Translations under genes and position numbers: made by a program | In this document: piece by piece, positions 40,124 to 49,914 of the stretch | How the letters are laid out: the number at the start of each line of letters is the position of its first letter | Numbering within the stretch: position 1 is the stretch's first letter | The notes under the pieces: model-generated | The model's input: the letters and a program-made list of their open reading frames with translations, nothing else | What the model was told of the DNA's origin: nothing | Databases searched by the model: none | Origin: Iphinoe sp. HA4291-MV1 | GTDB taxonomy: Bacteria; Cyanobacteriota; Cyanobacteriia; Cyanobacteriales; Nostocaceae | DNA: 64,000 nucleotides | Assembly (NCBI GenBank): GCA_019359415.1 | Contig: JAHHHH010000010.1 | Coordinates: 1-64,000, forward strand | Reading direction: 5' to 3'

Positions 40124-43100
40124 TTAAACCGTCACTCCCTCCAATTCCTCATCCGTCAACTCATACAACTCGCGTAACTTCTGCAACTTCTCCTCACCAG
40201 CTTGCCAAAAACCACGCCCATGCGCCTCTAACATCCTCCCCACGAGATTACGAAAAGCTTCCGGATTCGCCTTCCGCAATTTCTCCGCCATTTCTGCATC
40301 TAACGCATAAGTATCAGCAGCTTGGTCATATACCCAATTATCAGTAAAATCCGCAGTACCGCCCCAACCAATCAACGCCGTCATGCGTTGAGAAATCTCA
40401 TAAGCACCACCCGAACCTTGATTTGCCATTGCTTCCGCCCATTTAGGATTTAACAATTTGCTGCGATATTCCATCCGCAACAAATCATCTAAATTGCGGG
40501 GAGTCGTATCCTTCGAGAAACTTTCCACGAAGCTGGTGGTAACTTTTTTACCCCTTTGCTTTTCCGCCGCTTTTTTCAAACCACCAGTATTGGCATAATA
40601 TTCTTGAATATCAGTCAAACCGTATTCCACAGAATCAATTTCTTGGACAATACGACCGGTACTTTGCAAAAGTTGAGTAAGCACCTCTGGTCTAGCTTGA
40701 CCTTTATCTTGTCTACCATAACTAAACACATTGCGACCTTGCCAAGTATCACCCAACTCATCCCCAGATTCCCAGTTCCTATCAACCACGCGATCGTTTA
40801 CCAAAGAACCAAAATCACCCGCAGGATTAGAAAACAACCTCGCCGAGACATTCTCCACCCCTTGCGCCTTCAAAGCCAAAGCGTGTTTTCTAATAAAATT
40901 CTGATCTTCGGGTTCATCAGCCTCAGCCGCCCGTTGAAATAAATCATCCAGCAACTCGATAATATTCACAAAACTATCGCGGAAAATTCCAGACAAATTC
41001 CCCAACACATCAATCCGGGGATGTTCCACCTCAGCTAGGGGCTTGAGTTCATACCGGACAATTCGTCCCGTACCCTCTTTCACTGGTTCCGCACCAACCA
41101 ATTCCAACAGAATACCAAGAGATTCCCCCTTAGTTTTAATCGCATCCAAACCCCATAACATCACCGCCACAGTCTCCGGATACGTCGCATTCTCTTGCAA
41201 ATGCTGCGCAATAATTTTTTGACCAATTTCCCGTCCTCGTTCATACGCCGCAGGCGAAGGCATACGATAAGGATCTAAAGCATGAATATTTCTCCCCGTA
41301 GGTAAAACACCCACACCATCCCTTAACAAATCACCACCAGGCGCAGGTGGAATATACTCCCCATTCAAACCCCGCATCAGATTCGTCAACTCATCAGTAG
41401 TTTGCATTAATAACTCTCGAACCAGATTCTCCTCTTCCTCCTCCTCTGTGTGTTCTCTGTGCCTCTCTTGTTCGTTTCCAAAATAAGCCTCTAAATACCC
41501 CGCCATCTCCTCCTCACTAGGAACTTCCCCCAAAACATGCAACCCAGAAGAAAACAGACGACTTTCCAAAACCTGCAAATACTCGTACAACTTCACGAGA
41601 TAATTATCAAAAGCATGAGCGCTGAACATCCGGATATTCTCAGGTGTAAACGAAATTCCCAGCCGCTTCGCATCCTCAAACGGACAATCAGCATCCAGAC
41701 CTGTATCTACAATCTTCTTACAAATTGCTTCCTTGAGGGCATAATTCTTCTGCGGATCTTCTCGATACTCCGAAATCAAATCCCGCAGCGCCACCAACTC
41801 CTTATACAAACCTGCACGCCCATAAGGCGGTACATTGTGAGAAATCAACACCCCATAACCGCGACGCTTTGCCAAAATCGATTCCGAAGGATTATTCGCC
41901 GCATATATATATAGATTAGGCAAATCTCCCAACAAAATATCAGACCAAGAATAACCCGTATTCCCCAAAGGGGAACCAGGCAACCATTCTACAGTACCGT
42001 GCATTCCAAAGTGAACCACAGCATCAGCTTGAAACTCATTTTGCAGCCACTTGTAAAAAGCAGCGTATTGGGGATGAGGAGTTAAATCCCGTTCAAACAT
42101 CAACCGCATCGGATCACCTTGTAATCCCAACGGTGGTTGTACACCTATCCAAACATTCCCAAGCTGAACACCGCCAATATGAAATTCATCGCCATAAGTC
42201 TTAATTCCAGTACCCGTCAAAGACTTCCATTGTTTTTCAATGCGGGATGTGCGGAGATATCCCAGCCATTTTTCTAGGGTGCGGACGTTGACAGATAGGG
42301 GGGATGAGGGGGATATTACTCCCTTATCTTCCCATTTCAACTCGTCCGCTTCTTTGACTTGGCGAATTAATTCTTCTCCATCTTCAGGCAAATCCCCAAC
42401 AATGTATCCCTGGTTTTTAAGCGCGTGGAGGAATTCAAGTAAACTTCTTGGTACATTTAACAACGCAGCTGTTCCCACAGCACCGTAACCAGGTGGGAAC
42501 CCATACAGAATAATTGCAATCTTCCGTTCAGAGACAGGTTTTTGCCGCAAAGCAACCCAATTTTTTACTCTACCAATTAATCGCTGCACCCGTTCGGGAA
42601 CGAGATAAATCTTTTCTCCTACCAAACCACCAAGGGGAACGGTGTCGATCGCTCCATCTAGTTCTGGTAAAGCATATAAAACGACACTTTGCAATCCTCC
42701 AATACCTTGGCGTGTCCAAGAGTAAATATCTTGAATCAGCAATGGTGCGGCAACAATATATGGTATATTCTTGGCAGTGAGAATACCTTTTGCTACATCA
42801 ACCTGCCTTCCCGCTTCCATTGAACCAGCAGGACCACCTACCAGAGGAAAGCCAATGGTTGAGACAATGGCGTCAACTTTGACTGCTTCTGGAGAAAGAG
42901 AAGCAATTTCTACATTTCCAAGTTGTCTTTGCTGAGTTTCATAGTCAGTTGTCATCCAATCCCGCACTGCAACATGACCTTCTACACCATTAATAAAGAT
43001 GGGTAATGGTATCAAACCAGCTTCTTCAAAATGACGAATGAGTTGGGGTATGTAAGGTTGTTTGGTGATAACGTGCTTGCGATAGAGGAGAATTCCTACT

Positions 43101-43921
43101 ACTGGGCATTGGGCAATGGGCAATGGGCAATGGGCAAAAATTATTCTTCTCCCCTGCTCCTGTGCTCCCCTGCTCCTGTGCTCCCCTGCTCCTGTGCTCC
43201 CCTGCTCCTGTGCTCCCCTGCTCCTGTGCTTCTTTCCCCTTGTCCTTTCCTGCTGATACCATTCCAGGTATGCTCGCGGTGATTCAAAAAACCCTTGATA
43301 GTCGGGATGTAATAGCCCCATATTCGGGGTTTCGACTGGCGGGGGAATGTCGCCGACTTTCAAACCTAAATATTTTTCTGCTAATGTCCAGAATAAAGCG
43401 GCAACGTTTTCTGGTCCACCAGCATTCCAGTAACCATAGATAATCAGCCAGTTGCGTAAGTCTTGCACCTTTTGCACTGGCACAAATTTCAATAGCTTTG
43501 GTCCTATTTTTAAAAAGCTAATATAACCGGCGAGTTTATCTTCCTCGCGTCCGTTGCTAAACTTGTCTAGGATAAATTTAACTGGTTTGGGCATTCCTTT
43601 CGGTCTATCGCCAATGGCAAAAGCACCCAGCTTGGTTAAACTCATCAATTCCAAAGCTGACTCGAACACGAGGCGGATGGGGATATGAGAAATGCGATCG
43701 CGCAACCACAACACTTGATCATAGTCAAACAGCAAGCTACCAAAAAACACATCCGCATCTTTCAGTGCTGCTTCTACCTCAGTACGTTTGGTGGTGATGT
43801 CGCGATCGCTAAAGGTGCGAATATCCAACTCACTGGTACGAGAAGTTGCCAAAAAAGCTGCCTTCCGATACAAGTCAGCATTGAATGATTCAAACCCAGC
43901 AATCAAGACGATATGTTTCAT
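40124..43921 (-). CDS. chlH: Magnesium chelatase subunit H (ChlH/BchH paralogue) with in-frame repeat insertion
   Basis: A 1265-aa protein of the CobN/ChlH family, which binds protoporphyrin IX and inserts Mg with ChlI and ChlD. The start MKHIVLIAGFESFNADLYRKAA is that of the shorter cyanobacterial paralogue, not of the about 1330-aa main ChlH. Conserved stretches include DADVFFGSLLFDYDQVLWL, FGMHGTVEWLPG, LPNLYIYAANNPSES and, at the end, ALIGWGGTADFTDNWVYDQA. Between EWYQQERTRGK and VVGILLYRKHV lie about 45 extra residues from five 16-bp repeats (43151-43230) and five heptamers (43104-43138); the frame stays open. A second low-complexity stretch (ERHREHTEEEEEE) occurs near residue 820. Confidence 0.9.
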   Translation of the reverse strand: MKHIVLIAGFESFNADLYRKAAFLATSRTSELDIRTFSDRDITTKRTEVEAALKDADVFFGSLLFDYDQVLWLRDRISHIPIRLVFESALELMSLTKLGAFAIGDRPKGMPKPVKFILDKFSNGREEDKLAGYISFLKIGPKLLKFVPVQKVQDLRNWLIIYGYWNAGGPENVAALFWTLAEKYLGLKVGDIPPPVETPNMGLLHPDYQGFFESPRAYLEWYQQERTRGKKHRSRGAQEQGSTGAGEHRSRGAQEQGRRIIFAHCPLPIAQCPVVGILLYRKHVITKQPYIPQLIRHFEEAGLIPLPIFINGVEGHVAVRDWMTTDYETQQRQLGNVEIASLSPEAVKVDAIVSTIGFPLVGGPAGSMEAGRQVDVAKGILTAKNIPYIVAAPLLIQDIYSWTRQGIGGLQSVVLYALPELDGAIDTVPLGGLVGEKIYLVPERVQRLIGRVKNWVALRQKPVSERKIAIILYGFPPGYGAVGTAALLNVPRSLLEFLHALKNQGYIVGDLPEDGEELIRQVKEADELKWEDKGVISPSSPLSVNVRTLEKWLGYLRTSRIEKQWKSLTGTGIKTYGDEFHIGGVQLGNVWIGVQPPLGLQGDPMRLMFERDLTPHPQYAAFYKWLQNEFQADAVVHFGMHGTVEWLPGSPLGNTGYSWSDILLGDLPNLYIYAANNPSESILAKRRGYGVLISHNVPPYGRAGLYKELVALRDLISEYREDPQKNYALKEAICKKIVDTGLDADCPFEDAKRLGISFTPENIRMFSAHAFDNYLVKLYEYLQVLESRLFSSGLHVLGEVPSEEEMAGYLEAYFGNEQERHREHTEEEEEENLVRELLMQTTDELTNLMRGLNGEYIPPAPGGDLLRDGVGVLPTGRNIHALDPYRMPSPAAYERGREIGQKIIAQHLQENATYPETVAVMLWGLDAIKTKGESLGILLELVGAEPVKEGTGRIVRYELKPLAEVEHPRIDVLGNLSGIFRDSFVNIIELLDDLFQRAAEADEPEDQNFIRKHALALKAQGVENVSARLFSNPAGDFGSLVNDRVVDRNWESGDELGDTWQGRNVFSYGRQDKGQARPEVLTQLLQSTGRIVQEIDSVEYGLTDIQEYYANTGGLKKAAEKQRGKKVTTSFVESFSKDTTPRNLDDLLRMEYRSKLLNPKWAEAMANQGSGGAYEISQRMTALIGWGGTADFTDNWVYDQAADTYALDAEMAEKLRKANPEAFRNLVGRMLEAHGRGFWQAGEEKLQKLRELYELTDEELEGVTV
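43104..43230. repeat. Two tandem repeats inside chlH coding sequence
   Basis: Five heptamers GGGCAAT/GGGCATT at 43104-43138, and exactly five copies of the 16-mer CCCCTGCTCCTGTGCT at 43151-43230. As 16 is not divisible by three, the protein repeats every 48 bp as HRSRGAQEQGSTGAGE. The repeat unit has no stop in any of the three minus-strand frames, so copy number can change without nonsense codons inside the array. Confidence 0.9.
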
Positions 43922-44201
43922 GCCCTGAGATTGAAAGCTTAACTTACGGTTTTCTATCTCTTATTGTGACACTCCTCAACTTGTTTGCCAGCCATAACAA
44001 CTTACCAGAACTATTAAAACTATTAAAACAGTGAACAGTTATCAAATGGGTAACACTCAATGATAACTGCTGAGACTAGATATGGACAATCGCCAAGAAC
44101 TCTTCACTAATAGAAGAGGAAAAATTATCAGCTAAAATTCATTGACAGTTTTGACTATCACTTGTTAAAACGAAGTAACAAAATTATCTGAGGTGCATAC
44201 C

Positions 44202-44708
44202 ATGAAATTTGGAATTGATATTGGGCATAATTGTCCTCCTGATATCGGAGCTAAAGGCATAAAGTTTGAAGATAATTTAAACTTAGATGTCGGAAATAAA
44301 GTTATAGCCAAATTAAAAGCTTTGGGGCATCAAGTTGTACCATGTAAACCGACAAAGGCTGATACAGTAGAGGATTCTTTAGCAAAGAGATGCGCTACAG
44401 CTAATTCAGCTAACGTTGATATTTTTGTTTCCATCCATTTCAATATCTTTAATGCTCAGGCAAATGGGACAGAAGTATATGCAATGAGCGAAATAGGAAA
44501 AAAGATAGCTAAATCTGTATTAGATGAAATTACCAAGTTAGGATTTAGTAATCGTGGTATCAAAGATGGTAGCAAGTTATTTGTCATCAAACATACAATT
44601 ATGCCCGCAATTCTTATAGAGAGTTGTTTTATTGACTCGCAAAAAGACATGAATTTATATAATGCAGAGGCAATAGCAAATGCAATAGTCAAAGGCTTAA
44701 CCCTTTAA
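44202..44708 (+). CDS. N-acetylmuramoyl-L-alanine amidase (Amidase_3)
   Basis: A 168-aa zinc amidase that cleaves the stem peptide from muramic acid. Start 44202 follows GAGGTG. Zinc-site residues are visible: H9 (DIGHN), E23 (KFEDNLN) and the His of FVSIHFN; the catalytic Glu is in ILIESCFID. There is no signal peptide or binding domain, so it is the bare catalytic domain; such short forms occur in phages and cargo. The gene is AT-rich relative to its neighbours. Confidence 0.88.
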   Translation: MKFGIDIGHNCPPDIGAKGIKFEDNLNLDVGNKVIAKLKALGHQVVPCKPTKADTVEDSLAKRCATANSANVDIFVSIHFNIFNAQANGTEVYAMSEIGKKIAKSVLDEITKLGFSNRGIKDGSKLFVIKHTIMPAILIESCFIDSQKDMNLYNAEAIANAIVKGLTL

Positions 44709-44792
44709 TAACCAACTGCTCCTGCTCACCTCATACCCCTTTGGAGAATTCACGCATCCGGTAATGCGTGAATGCGTGAATGTTTGAGAAGT

Positions 44793-45761
44793 TCACACTG
44801 GGTGTAGTATTGTTAAATGAAATCCATGTCTTGTCTGGTCTTCCAGATACTGTTGCTGTAAGGGTTGCCATTGCTGCCATAACTTGTAACGATTTTGGGC
44901 TAACAAAGAAGCAAGAGTAGGAAGTTGAGAATGTATTTCTGATTTGAAGACATCTGCAAGCCACTCAGCTAAAACGACACTATCTTGCATTGCTCCCAAT
45001 ATCTCTTGGACACTTTTGACTTCTGCAATACAAGCTGTATAAGACTCGCCATATAAGTCAGTAAATAACTCCATCTGGTAGCGCAAGCGTTTGGCTTGTT
45101 TCCGTAAATCGTGAAGAATATCCCCATTTGTTGCTAATTCTTGCTCTAACCTCTGGGTTTCCCAGTCTCTAGCAATAATAATCTCAGCTTTCTCTACTTG
45201 CGTTCCAATAAGCCAACCTGGATGTAGCAAGAAACTACTCACCTCTGGTAAAAGTAAATCTGGTAGCACCTGCTGAATTGGCAAATATGCCAGCAGTTGA
45301 TAGAATGGTTCCTCTAACCACTCTTTCAATGTCTGTTTTAAAGATTTATAACGATCATCCTTTAATGTTGACTTGACATCTGCCAAAGCCTCTTCACGTT
45401 GTTTACCCAAAGCATCCAAAGCTGTTTGCATCAACTTCTGTTCTTTGTGAGGTAAATGTGATTGCTCAAGGTTTTTCAAAGTTTCTTTTAGCACGTCTAA
45501 ATCCCGGAGGTTACCCAAATGACGCGCAATTTTGCCGATATTTTTATCACTAGCCGGCTTTGGCAAATTTACAGCCAAGGCGAACCTAGTTACGGCTGTG
45601 CGTAAGCGACGCATCCCCACTCGCATTTGATGCAGTGCTTCTGGGTCTTTATCTTTCTTCACATCTGTTTCCCACTTTAAAGTTTTCTTAAAGTGTTTTT
45701 GAATTGCTGAGTAAGCGTAGTTTCCTAGAGCTTTGACTTCTGGTTGTATAGCTAATATCAT
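44793..45761 (-). CDS. CHAD-domain protein
   Basis: A 322-aa helical protein. KDPEALHQMRVGMRRLRTAVTRF, near residue 42, and DILHDLRKQAKRLRYQMELF, near residue 215, are the paired HxxR...R motifs of CHAD domains, which bind polyphosphate. There is no CYTH domain fused. A role in polyphosphate granules is known for some members. It is convergent with the amidase. Confidence 0.9.
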   Translation of the reverse strand: MILAIQPEVKALGNYAYSAIQKHFKKTLKWETDVKKDKDPEALHQMRVGMRRLRTAVTRFALAVNLPKPASDKNIGKIARHLGNLRDLDVLKETLKNLEQSHLPHKEQKLMQTALDALGKQREEALADVKSTLKDDRYKSLKQTLKEWLEEPFYQLLAYLPIQQVLPDLLLPEVSSFLLHPGWLIGTQVEKAEIIIARDWETQRLEQELATNGDILHDLRKQAKRLRYQMELFTDLYGESYTACIAEVKSVQEILGAMQDSVVLAEWLADVFKSEIHSQLPTLASLLAQNRYKLWQQWQPLQQQYLEDQTRHGFHLTILHPV

Positions 45762-45991
45762 ACTACTTGATACACACTTTAGATGGTAGCACCTAATTGA
45801 ATGAAGTTATTGAATGGTAGCACTATTTTAAAAATTTCATCTGTGTTTTGTGATTTTTTGTATTCTCTAGTTTTTGAGAAGATGGTTTTTGCAAGTCATT
45901 TGCACTGTTTTTTCTTCGTAGTAAATACTGAAGTTAAAGTTTTATAATTAACAATTATATAAATAATAAATTACCATTAGGGCTATTTAGA

Positions 45992-47065
45992 ATGCACAAC
46001 TCACATCGAATTAATCAAGTTTTACTGACCTTTACTGATAGCTTTAAAGAACATCGTAACGACCTATCAGCAATTATGCTAACCCCTGAGAAGCACCTGT
46101 GGTTGGGGTCAGATGAAACATCAACTATTGAAAGGCTATCTTTTGTAGATGCAAGAAACTTTGCAGAACAGAAACAATTTCACGTAGCAGAATTTATCGG
46201 TTTACCTGCACCAGAAGAAGAGGAAATTGATATTGAAGGTTTAGCATACGCTGACTATTACCTATGGTTAATTGGTTCTCACAGCTATAAACGTAAAAAA
46301 CCCAAATCTAAACACTCTGATGAGAAAAACATTAAAAGACTAGCAAACATCGTATCAGAACCAAATCGTTATATCATCGGACGTATTCCACTGGTAGATG
46401 GTGAATTATTACCATCATGCCAACATCCAAAACATCCTGATATACAATTAACTGCTGCTAAACTTGAGGTCACAAAACAGGGTAACTTGCTCATGGAAGC
46501 TTTAGCAGATGACCCACATTTGGGCTTTTTTGTGAAAGCGGCAATTCCAGGTAAAGATAATGGTTTTGACGTAGAGGGAATAGCCGTTTATCAAAACCGA
46601 GTTTTTCTGGGTTTGCGTGGACCTGTGTTACGAGGTTGGGCTATGATTCTGGAAATAGAGCTAGAAAATTCTAGTCCAGGATTGCTGAAATTGAAGAACA
46701 TTGGAGATGATGGAAAGAGATACAAGAAGCATTTTCTCTTCTTGAGTGGTTTGGGAATTCGGGATTTATTTTTAAATGGTGAAGACTTGTTGATTTTAGC
46801 AGGACCCACAATGGATTTAGATGGTCCCGTGCAAGTTTATTGTGTGAAGAATGGCGTGAATTTACGAGAAAATGTTCTCAATTATCCAAAGCCTGTGCTT
46901 GATATCCCATATGGAAATAGAGACGACCATGCTGAGGGAATGACTTTATTTCGTGATATAGCTGGAGTACCTTCACTACTGGCAGTTTATGATTCTCCGG
47001 CAAAGGATAGGCTGGTAGGAGATGCTGGTGTACTGGCAGATGTCTTTAAGCTTAAGCTGAAGTGA
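45992..47065 (+). CDS. DUF3616 protein
   Basis: A 357-aa protein with repeated beta strands such as HLWLGSDETSTIERLSFVD, DIEGLAYADYYLWLIGSHSYKR, FDVEGIAVYQNRVFLGLRGPVLRGWAMILEI and DHAEGMTLF. These resemble the blades of a propeller-like DUF3616 fold. No signal peptide. The function is unknown. It stands alone, 230 bp after the CHAD gene. Confidence 0.8.
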   Translation: MHNSHRINQVLLTFTDSFKEHRNDLSAIMLTPEKHLWLGSDETSTIERLSFVDARNFAEQKQFHVAEFIGLPAPEEEEIDIEGLAYADYYLWLIGSHSYKRKKPKSKHSDEKNIKRLANIVSEPNRYIIGRIPLVDGELLPSCQHPKHPDIQLTAAKLEVTKQGNLLMEALADDPHLGFFVKAAIPGKDNGFDVEGIAVYQNRVFLGLRGPVLRGWAMILEIELENSSPGLLKLKNIGDDGKRYKKHFLFLSGLGIRDLFLNGEDLLILAGPTMDLDGPVQVYCVKNGVNLRENVLNYPKPVLDIPYGNRDDHAEGMTLFRDIAGVPSLLAVYDSPAKDRLVGDAGVLADVFKLKLK

Positions 47066-47096
47066 ACAACACAGTACATTGCCCATTGCCCATATT

Positions 47097-47501
47097 TTAA
47101 AGATTGGTCGAAATTGCCTGCACAGGACAAGTAGGAATACACTGTTCGCAGACAATACAGCGCGATCGCGTAAATATGAGCTTATCACTTTGGGGATCGA
47201 GATTGAGGGCTTCTGTGGGGCAAACTCCTGTACACAAGCCACAGTGAACGCACAAGTCTTCGTCAATGACGATTTCCCCTAAAGCTTGGGAGACAGTAAT
47301 GTTTTGCGATCGCATCCACTCAATCGCTGCATCCAATTCATCAATATCTCCCGAAAGCTCCACCACCAGTTTACCGATTTGATTTGGCGCAACCTGAGCA
47401 CGGATAATATTTGCAGCAACGTTGAAATCTCTTGCCAATCGGTAAGTGACAGGCATTTGAACGACACGTTTAGGGAAAGAAAGGGTGACTCGTTTTTTCA
47501 C
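47097..47501 (-). CDS. NIL-domain 4Fe-4S ferredoxin
   Basis: A 134-aa protein. The N-terminal NIL domain (1-75, [23 protein letters not shown]), related to ligand-binding domains of methionine importers, is joined to two 4Fe-4S sites: [16 protein letters not shown] and [16 protein letters not shown]. In some organisms such proteins act in sulfur or homocysteine metabolism; here the role is uncertain. Confidence 0.9.
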   Translation of the reverse strand: MKKRVTLSFPKRVVQMPVTYRLARDFNVAANIIRAQVAPNQIGKLVVELSGDIDELDAAIEWMRSQNITVSQALGEIVIDEDLCVHCGLCTGVCPTEALNLDPQSDKLIFTRSRCIVCEQCIPTCPVQAISTNL

Positions 47502-47519
47502 TTTTCACGGTATGTGGGT

Positions 47520-47583
47520 AATGGGAATTGGGAATTGGGAATTGGGCAATGGGCAATGGGCAATGGGCAATGGGCAATGGGAA
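47520..47583. repeat. GGGAATT/GGGCAAT heptamer repeats
   Basis: About nine units in a row: GGGAATT first, then GGGCAAT. They lie in the upstream region of the NIL-ferredoxin gene, before the thioredoxin gene. Confidence 0.85.
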
Positions 47584-47798
47584 ATGGATTCTTAATTTTG
47601 AATTTTGTTAGCGCAGCGGGACGCAGTCCATTTTGAATTGTTTAGTCCCCTACTCCCTGCTCTCCCATTTTTACAAGGATTTTAGGACTTTCCGTGAAAA
47701 GTCAGATTTTAGATCTGTGGTTTCGCGAACCGCCAAGAGAGATAGGGAGGACGTTAAACTGAAGAGAGTAGTACGTAATAAGTTTTAATAAATCTGTT

Positions 47799-48410
47799 AT
47801 GAGTACCAATTCACCTGTTCATTCTCCAGAAAAATCTGAATCCAAGGTTGGGGCGCGGGTGAGAAATTTCTTAATCGCAATAGTGGCGATCGCCCTCAGC
47901 ATTGCTTTAGTATTGGGACTGAGAACTGAGACAACCTCGGCAACTCTGTCTCAGTTAGATGAGCAGTCTACACCATTAGAAGTTGCTTTAACCAATACTA
48001 AGCCATCGTTCATTGAGTTTTATGCTAATTGGTGTAGCGTCTGCCAAAAAATGGCACCAGATATCGCGCAACTGGAACAACAGTATGCTGACAAAGTGAA
48101 TTTTGTCATGCTGAATGTGGATAATACCAAATGGCTACCAGAGATGTTGAGATATCGGGTAGATGGCATTCCCCATTTCGTATACCTTAATAAAGATGGA
48201 GAAGCGATCGCGCAGGCTATTGGTGATCAACCCCGCACAATTATGTCTAGTAACCTAGAAGCTTTGGTTGCTGATTCGCCTTTACCTTATGCTCAAGCAA
48301 GCGGGAGAGTTTCCCAATTTAATGCACCAGTTGCACCAACCAGTACTCAAGATGACCCCCGCAGTCATGGTAGAGTTGTTTCAAAAGAAAATTCCTTAGA
48401 AGAAAGTTGA
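47799..48410 (+). CDS. txlA: Membrane-anchored thioredoxin, TxlA/HCF164 type
   Basis: A 203-aa protein with one membrane helix (FLIAIVAIALSIALVLGL, about 25-44) and a thioredoxin domain with the active site WCSVC near residue 87. HCF164/TxlA sits in the thylakoid membrane with its domain on the lumen side and passes electrons toward cytochrome b6f maturation. DGIPHFVYLNKDGEA contains the conserved cis-Pro. The C-terminal 35 residues are disordered. Confidence 0.92.
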   Translation: MSTNSPVHSPEKSESKVGARVRNFLIAIVAIALSIALVLGLRTETTSATLSQLDEQSTPLEVALTNTKPSFIEFYANWCSVCQKMAPDIAQLEQQYADKVNFVMLNVDNTKWLPEMLRYRVDGIPHFVYLNKDGEAIAQAIGDQPRTIMSSNLEALVADSPLPYAQASGRVSQFNAPVAPTSTQDDPRSHGRVVSKENSLEES

Positions 48411-48415
48411 TTTGG

Positions 48416-48476
48416 GGCAATGGGCAATGGGCAATGGGCAATGGGCAATGGGCAATGGGCAAGGGGCAATGGGCAA
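48416..48476. repeat. GGGCAAT heptamer repeats
   Basis: About eight GGGCAAT units directly after the txlA stop codon. Confidence 0.85.
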
Positions 48477-48540
48477 GTCATCATCAACAATATTAAGGGT
48501 TTGACCACCAAACAAAGCAGAACTCCTGCATCGCACAGGA

Positions 48541-48801
48541 TCATAGCTCTAGCCCTTGTTGCCGATACTTGTTGAGCAGGAGTTGTTGATAGTTGCTGGC
48601 TGGCTCAGGTGGAGTTACTTCTAAGTGCTCCACTACCTCAAACCATTGTGACCATGATTTGACAAGCGTTTCATGAGGCTGACTATCAGAAATTTCGGCT
48701 TGGTGTTTGTGAATAACAAAATCAATGAAGTCGCTCACTTTCTGCAAAAGTGGCTCAGACAGCTGTTGTAATTTAGCGATTGTGATATCACGAATAGTCA
48801 T
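48541..48801 (-). CDS. DUF2281-like antitoxin-type protein
   Basis: An 86-aa protein started at 48801 (MTIRDITIAKLQQLSEPLLQKVSDFIDFVIHKHQ). This start resembles small proteins of toxin-antitoxin modules (DUF2281). The tail SWSQWFEVVEHLEVTPPEP fits. A second small gene follows upstream on the same strand. No toxin is recognised. Confidence 0.65.
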   Translation of the reverse strand: MTIRDITIAKLQQLSEPLLQKVSDFIDFVIHKHQAEISDSQPHETLVKSWSQWFEVVEHLEVTPPEPASNYQQLLLNKYRQQGLEL

Positions 48802-48907
48802 GAAATATTGCCATCTATTACACACCAGATCCTAACAGTTTTGTCTATTGTGTGAATCGGGCAATTTGCCTTTTATTCCGTTGCAACAATTTGTTGGGCT
48901 GTTGGTG

Positions 48908-49156
48908 CTAACTCAGACCAAGTTGGCGTTTGACTTCATCAAGCCCAATAGTTTGAGTTTGTTTGGCTCGTTGCTCCAGAAACGCCATTAACTTCTCATT
49001 TCGGCGGGTTTGAACAATTTCAATATCGAAGTCATCAACTGCACTTAGTATAAATTGCCGACCGTCAGCCAACTGCACAATCACGTCTTCATCGTAAGCT
49101 TGCTCAAATACTGAGTGGATTTCAGTAAGGTCTTCTGGGAGTGTAATGGTTTTCAT
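48908..49156 (-). CDS. Small antitoxin-like protein
   Basis: An 82-aa protein (MKTITLPEDLTEIHSVFEQAYDEDVIVQLADGRQFILSAVDDFD...). The DEDVIVQLADGRQFILSAV segment is like Phd/YefM-type antitoxins. It starts within the stop of a 29-codon frame (49153-49242). No toxin partner is recognised. Confidence 0.6.
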   Translation of the reverse strand: MKTITLPEDLTEIHSVFEQAYDEDVIVQLADGRQFILSAVDDFDIEIVQTRRNEKLMAFLEQRAKQTQTIGLDEVKRQLGLS

Positions 49157-49242
49157 AATTCGTACTCCTCGTCGTGGATAAAGAGCGTGTTTCCTTCCTT
49201 GTAACCGATCGCTTCGATTTTGACGACTGATTCTATTTCCAA
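49153..49242 (-). CDS. 29-aa coupled small frame
   Basis: A TTG-started frame (MEIESVVKIEAIGYKEGNTL then FIHDEEYEL) whose stop overlaps the ATG of the 48908 gene (ATGA) and whose start overlaps the end of the membrane-protein gene. The sequence is protein-like and the coupling suggests it is translated. It may be a remnant of a partner protein. Confidence 0.4.
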   Translation of the reverse strand: MEIESVVKIEAIGYKEGNTLFIHDEEYEL

Positions 49243-49727
49243 AGACTAGGTGCTACAGCAGCAAGTAGTAACAAAAAGATTATTTCTAAAACATAAGTGA
49301 CAAACACACTGGGATTTAAAAAACCATCCCACAGATAACCATTACGTTTAATAGTAGAAGTACGTTTGAAAGCACGATTCCATCCGCCATAGATGCAAGG
49401 ACAGCGTAATCCGCTACTGGCGAGAATCGACTCAATTTCCGCAACACGGGGATAAAAACCGCGTTGAAAATGCTTCCATTGACTTTCCAAAATCCAGAAA
49501 AATACAGGAATCGCACAACCAACAACGGCTATAGTACCAACTTTCTGCTGTAGCATCAAAGCCAAAACCGCTCCTGTTCCCGTAATACCGAGAGCTTTGA
49601 TAACCCAAATTTGTTTGTTGTAATCTTCAATAGTACTTTGTAAAAAAAAGTATTCCTTCTCTAGTAAATTGCGTTCAAATTCCGTCAGAGACTGAGACTC
49701 AGCACTTGCAGGTGATTGATTTGACAT
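49233..49727 (-). CDS. Multi-TM protein, possible conflict-system effector
   Basis: A 164-aa protein. A helical cytoplasmic start (FERNLLEKEYFFLQSTIEDYNKQIW) leads to two close helices (ALGITGTGAVLALMLQ, VGTIAVVGCAIPVFFWIL), a loop, and a last helix (FVTYVLEIIFLLLLAAVAP). The layout resembles the 2TM/4TM effectors that accompany nucleotide- or NTPase-based conflict systems. It is divergent from the inactive-STAND operon, with a 187-bp gap. No catalytic motif is seen; a membrane-disrupting role is speculation. Confidence 0.55.
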   Translation of the reverse strand: MSNQSPASAESQSLTEFERNLLEKEYFFLQSTIEDYNKQIWVIKALGITGTGAVLALMLQQKVGTIAVVGCAIPVFFWILESQWKHFQRGFYPRVAEIESILASSGLRCPCIYGGWNRAFKRTSTIKRNGYLWDGFLNPSVFVTYVLEIIFLLLLAAVAPSLWK

Positions 49728-49914
49728 GAGACATTTTTGATGCTGGTATTAAAATAAATCATAAAATATAACTATAGGAAGATGACCACTAACCATCTGC
49801 GCCTCTGCGCGAACTTAATCCATACTGTCAACGAGCAACGCTGATAATCTGTAATAGTGCATCTTGGTATTGTAGCTATAAAAAATTGAGTCATGCTCTC
49901 TGTTCAATCTATAC

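Noticed and set aside
43031-43443. Plus-strand frames over the chlH repeats
   Set aside because: They are antisense translations of the 16-bp repeats and adjacent coding sequence.
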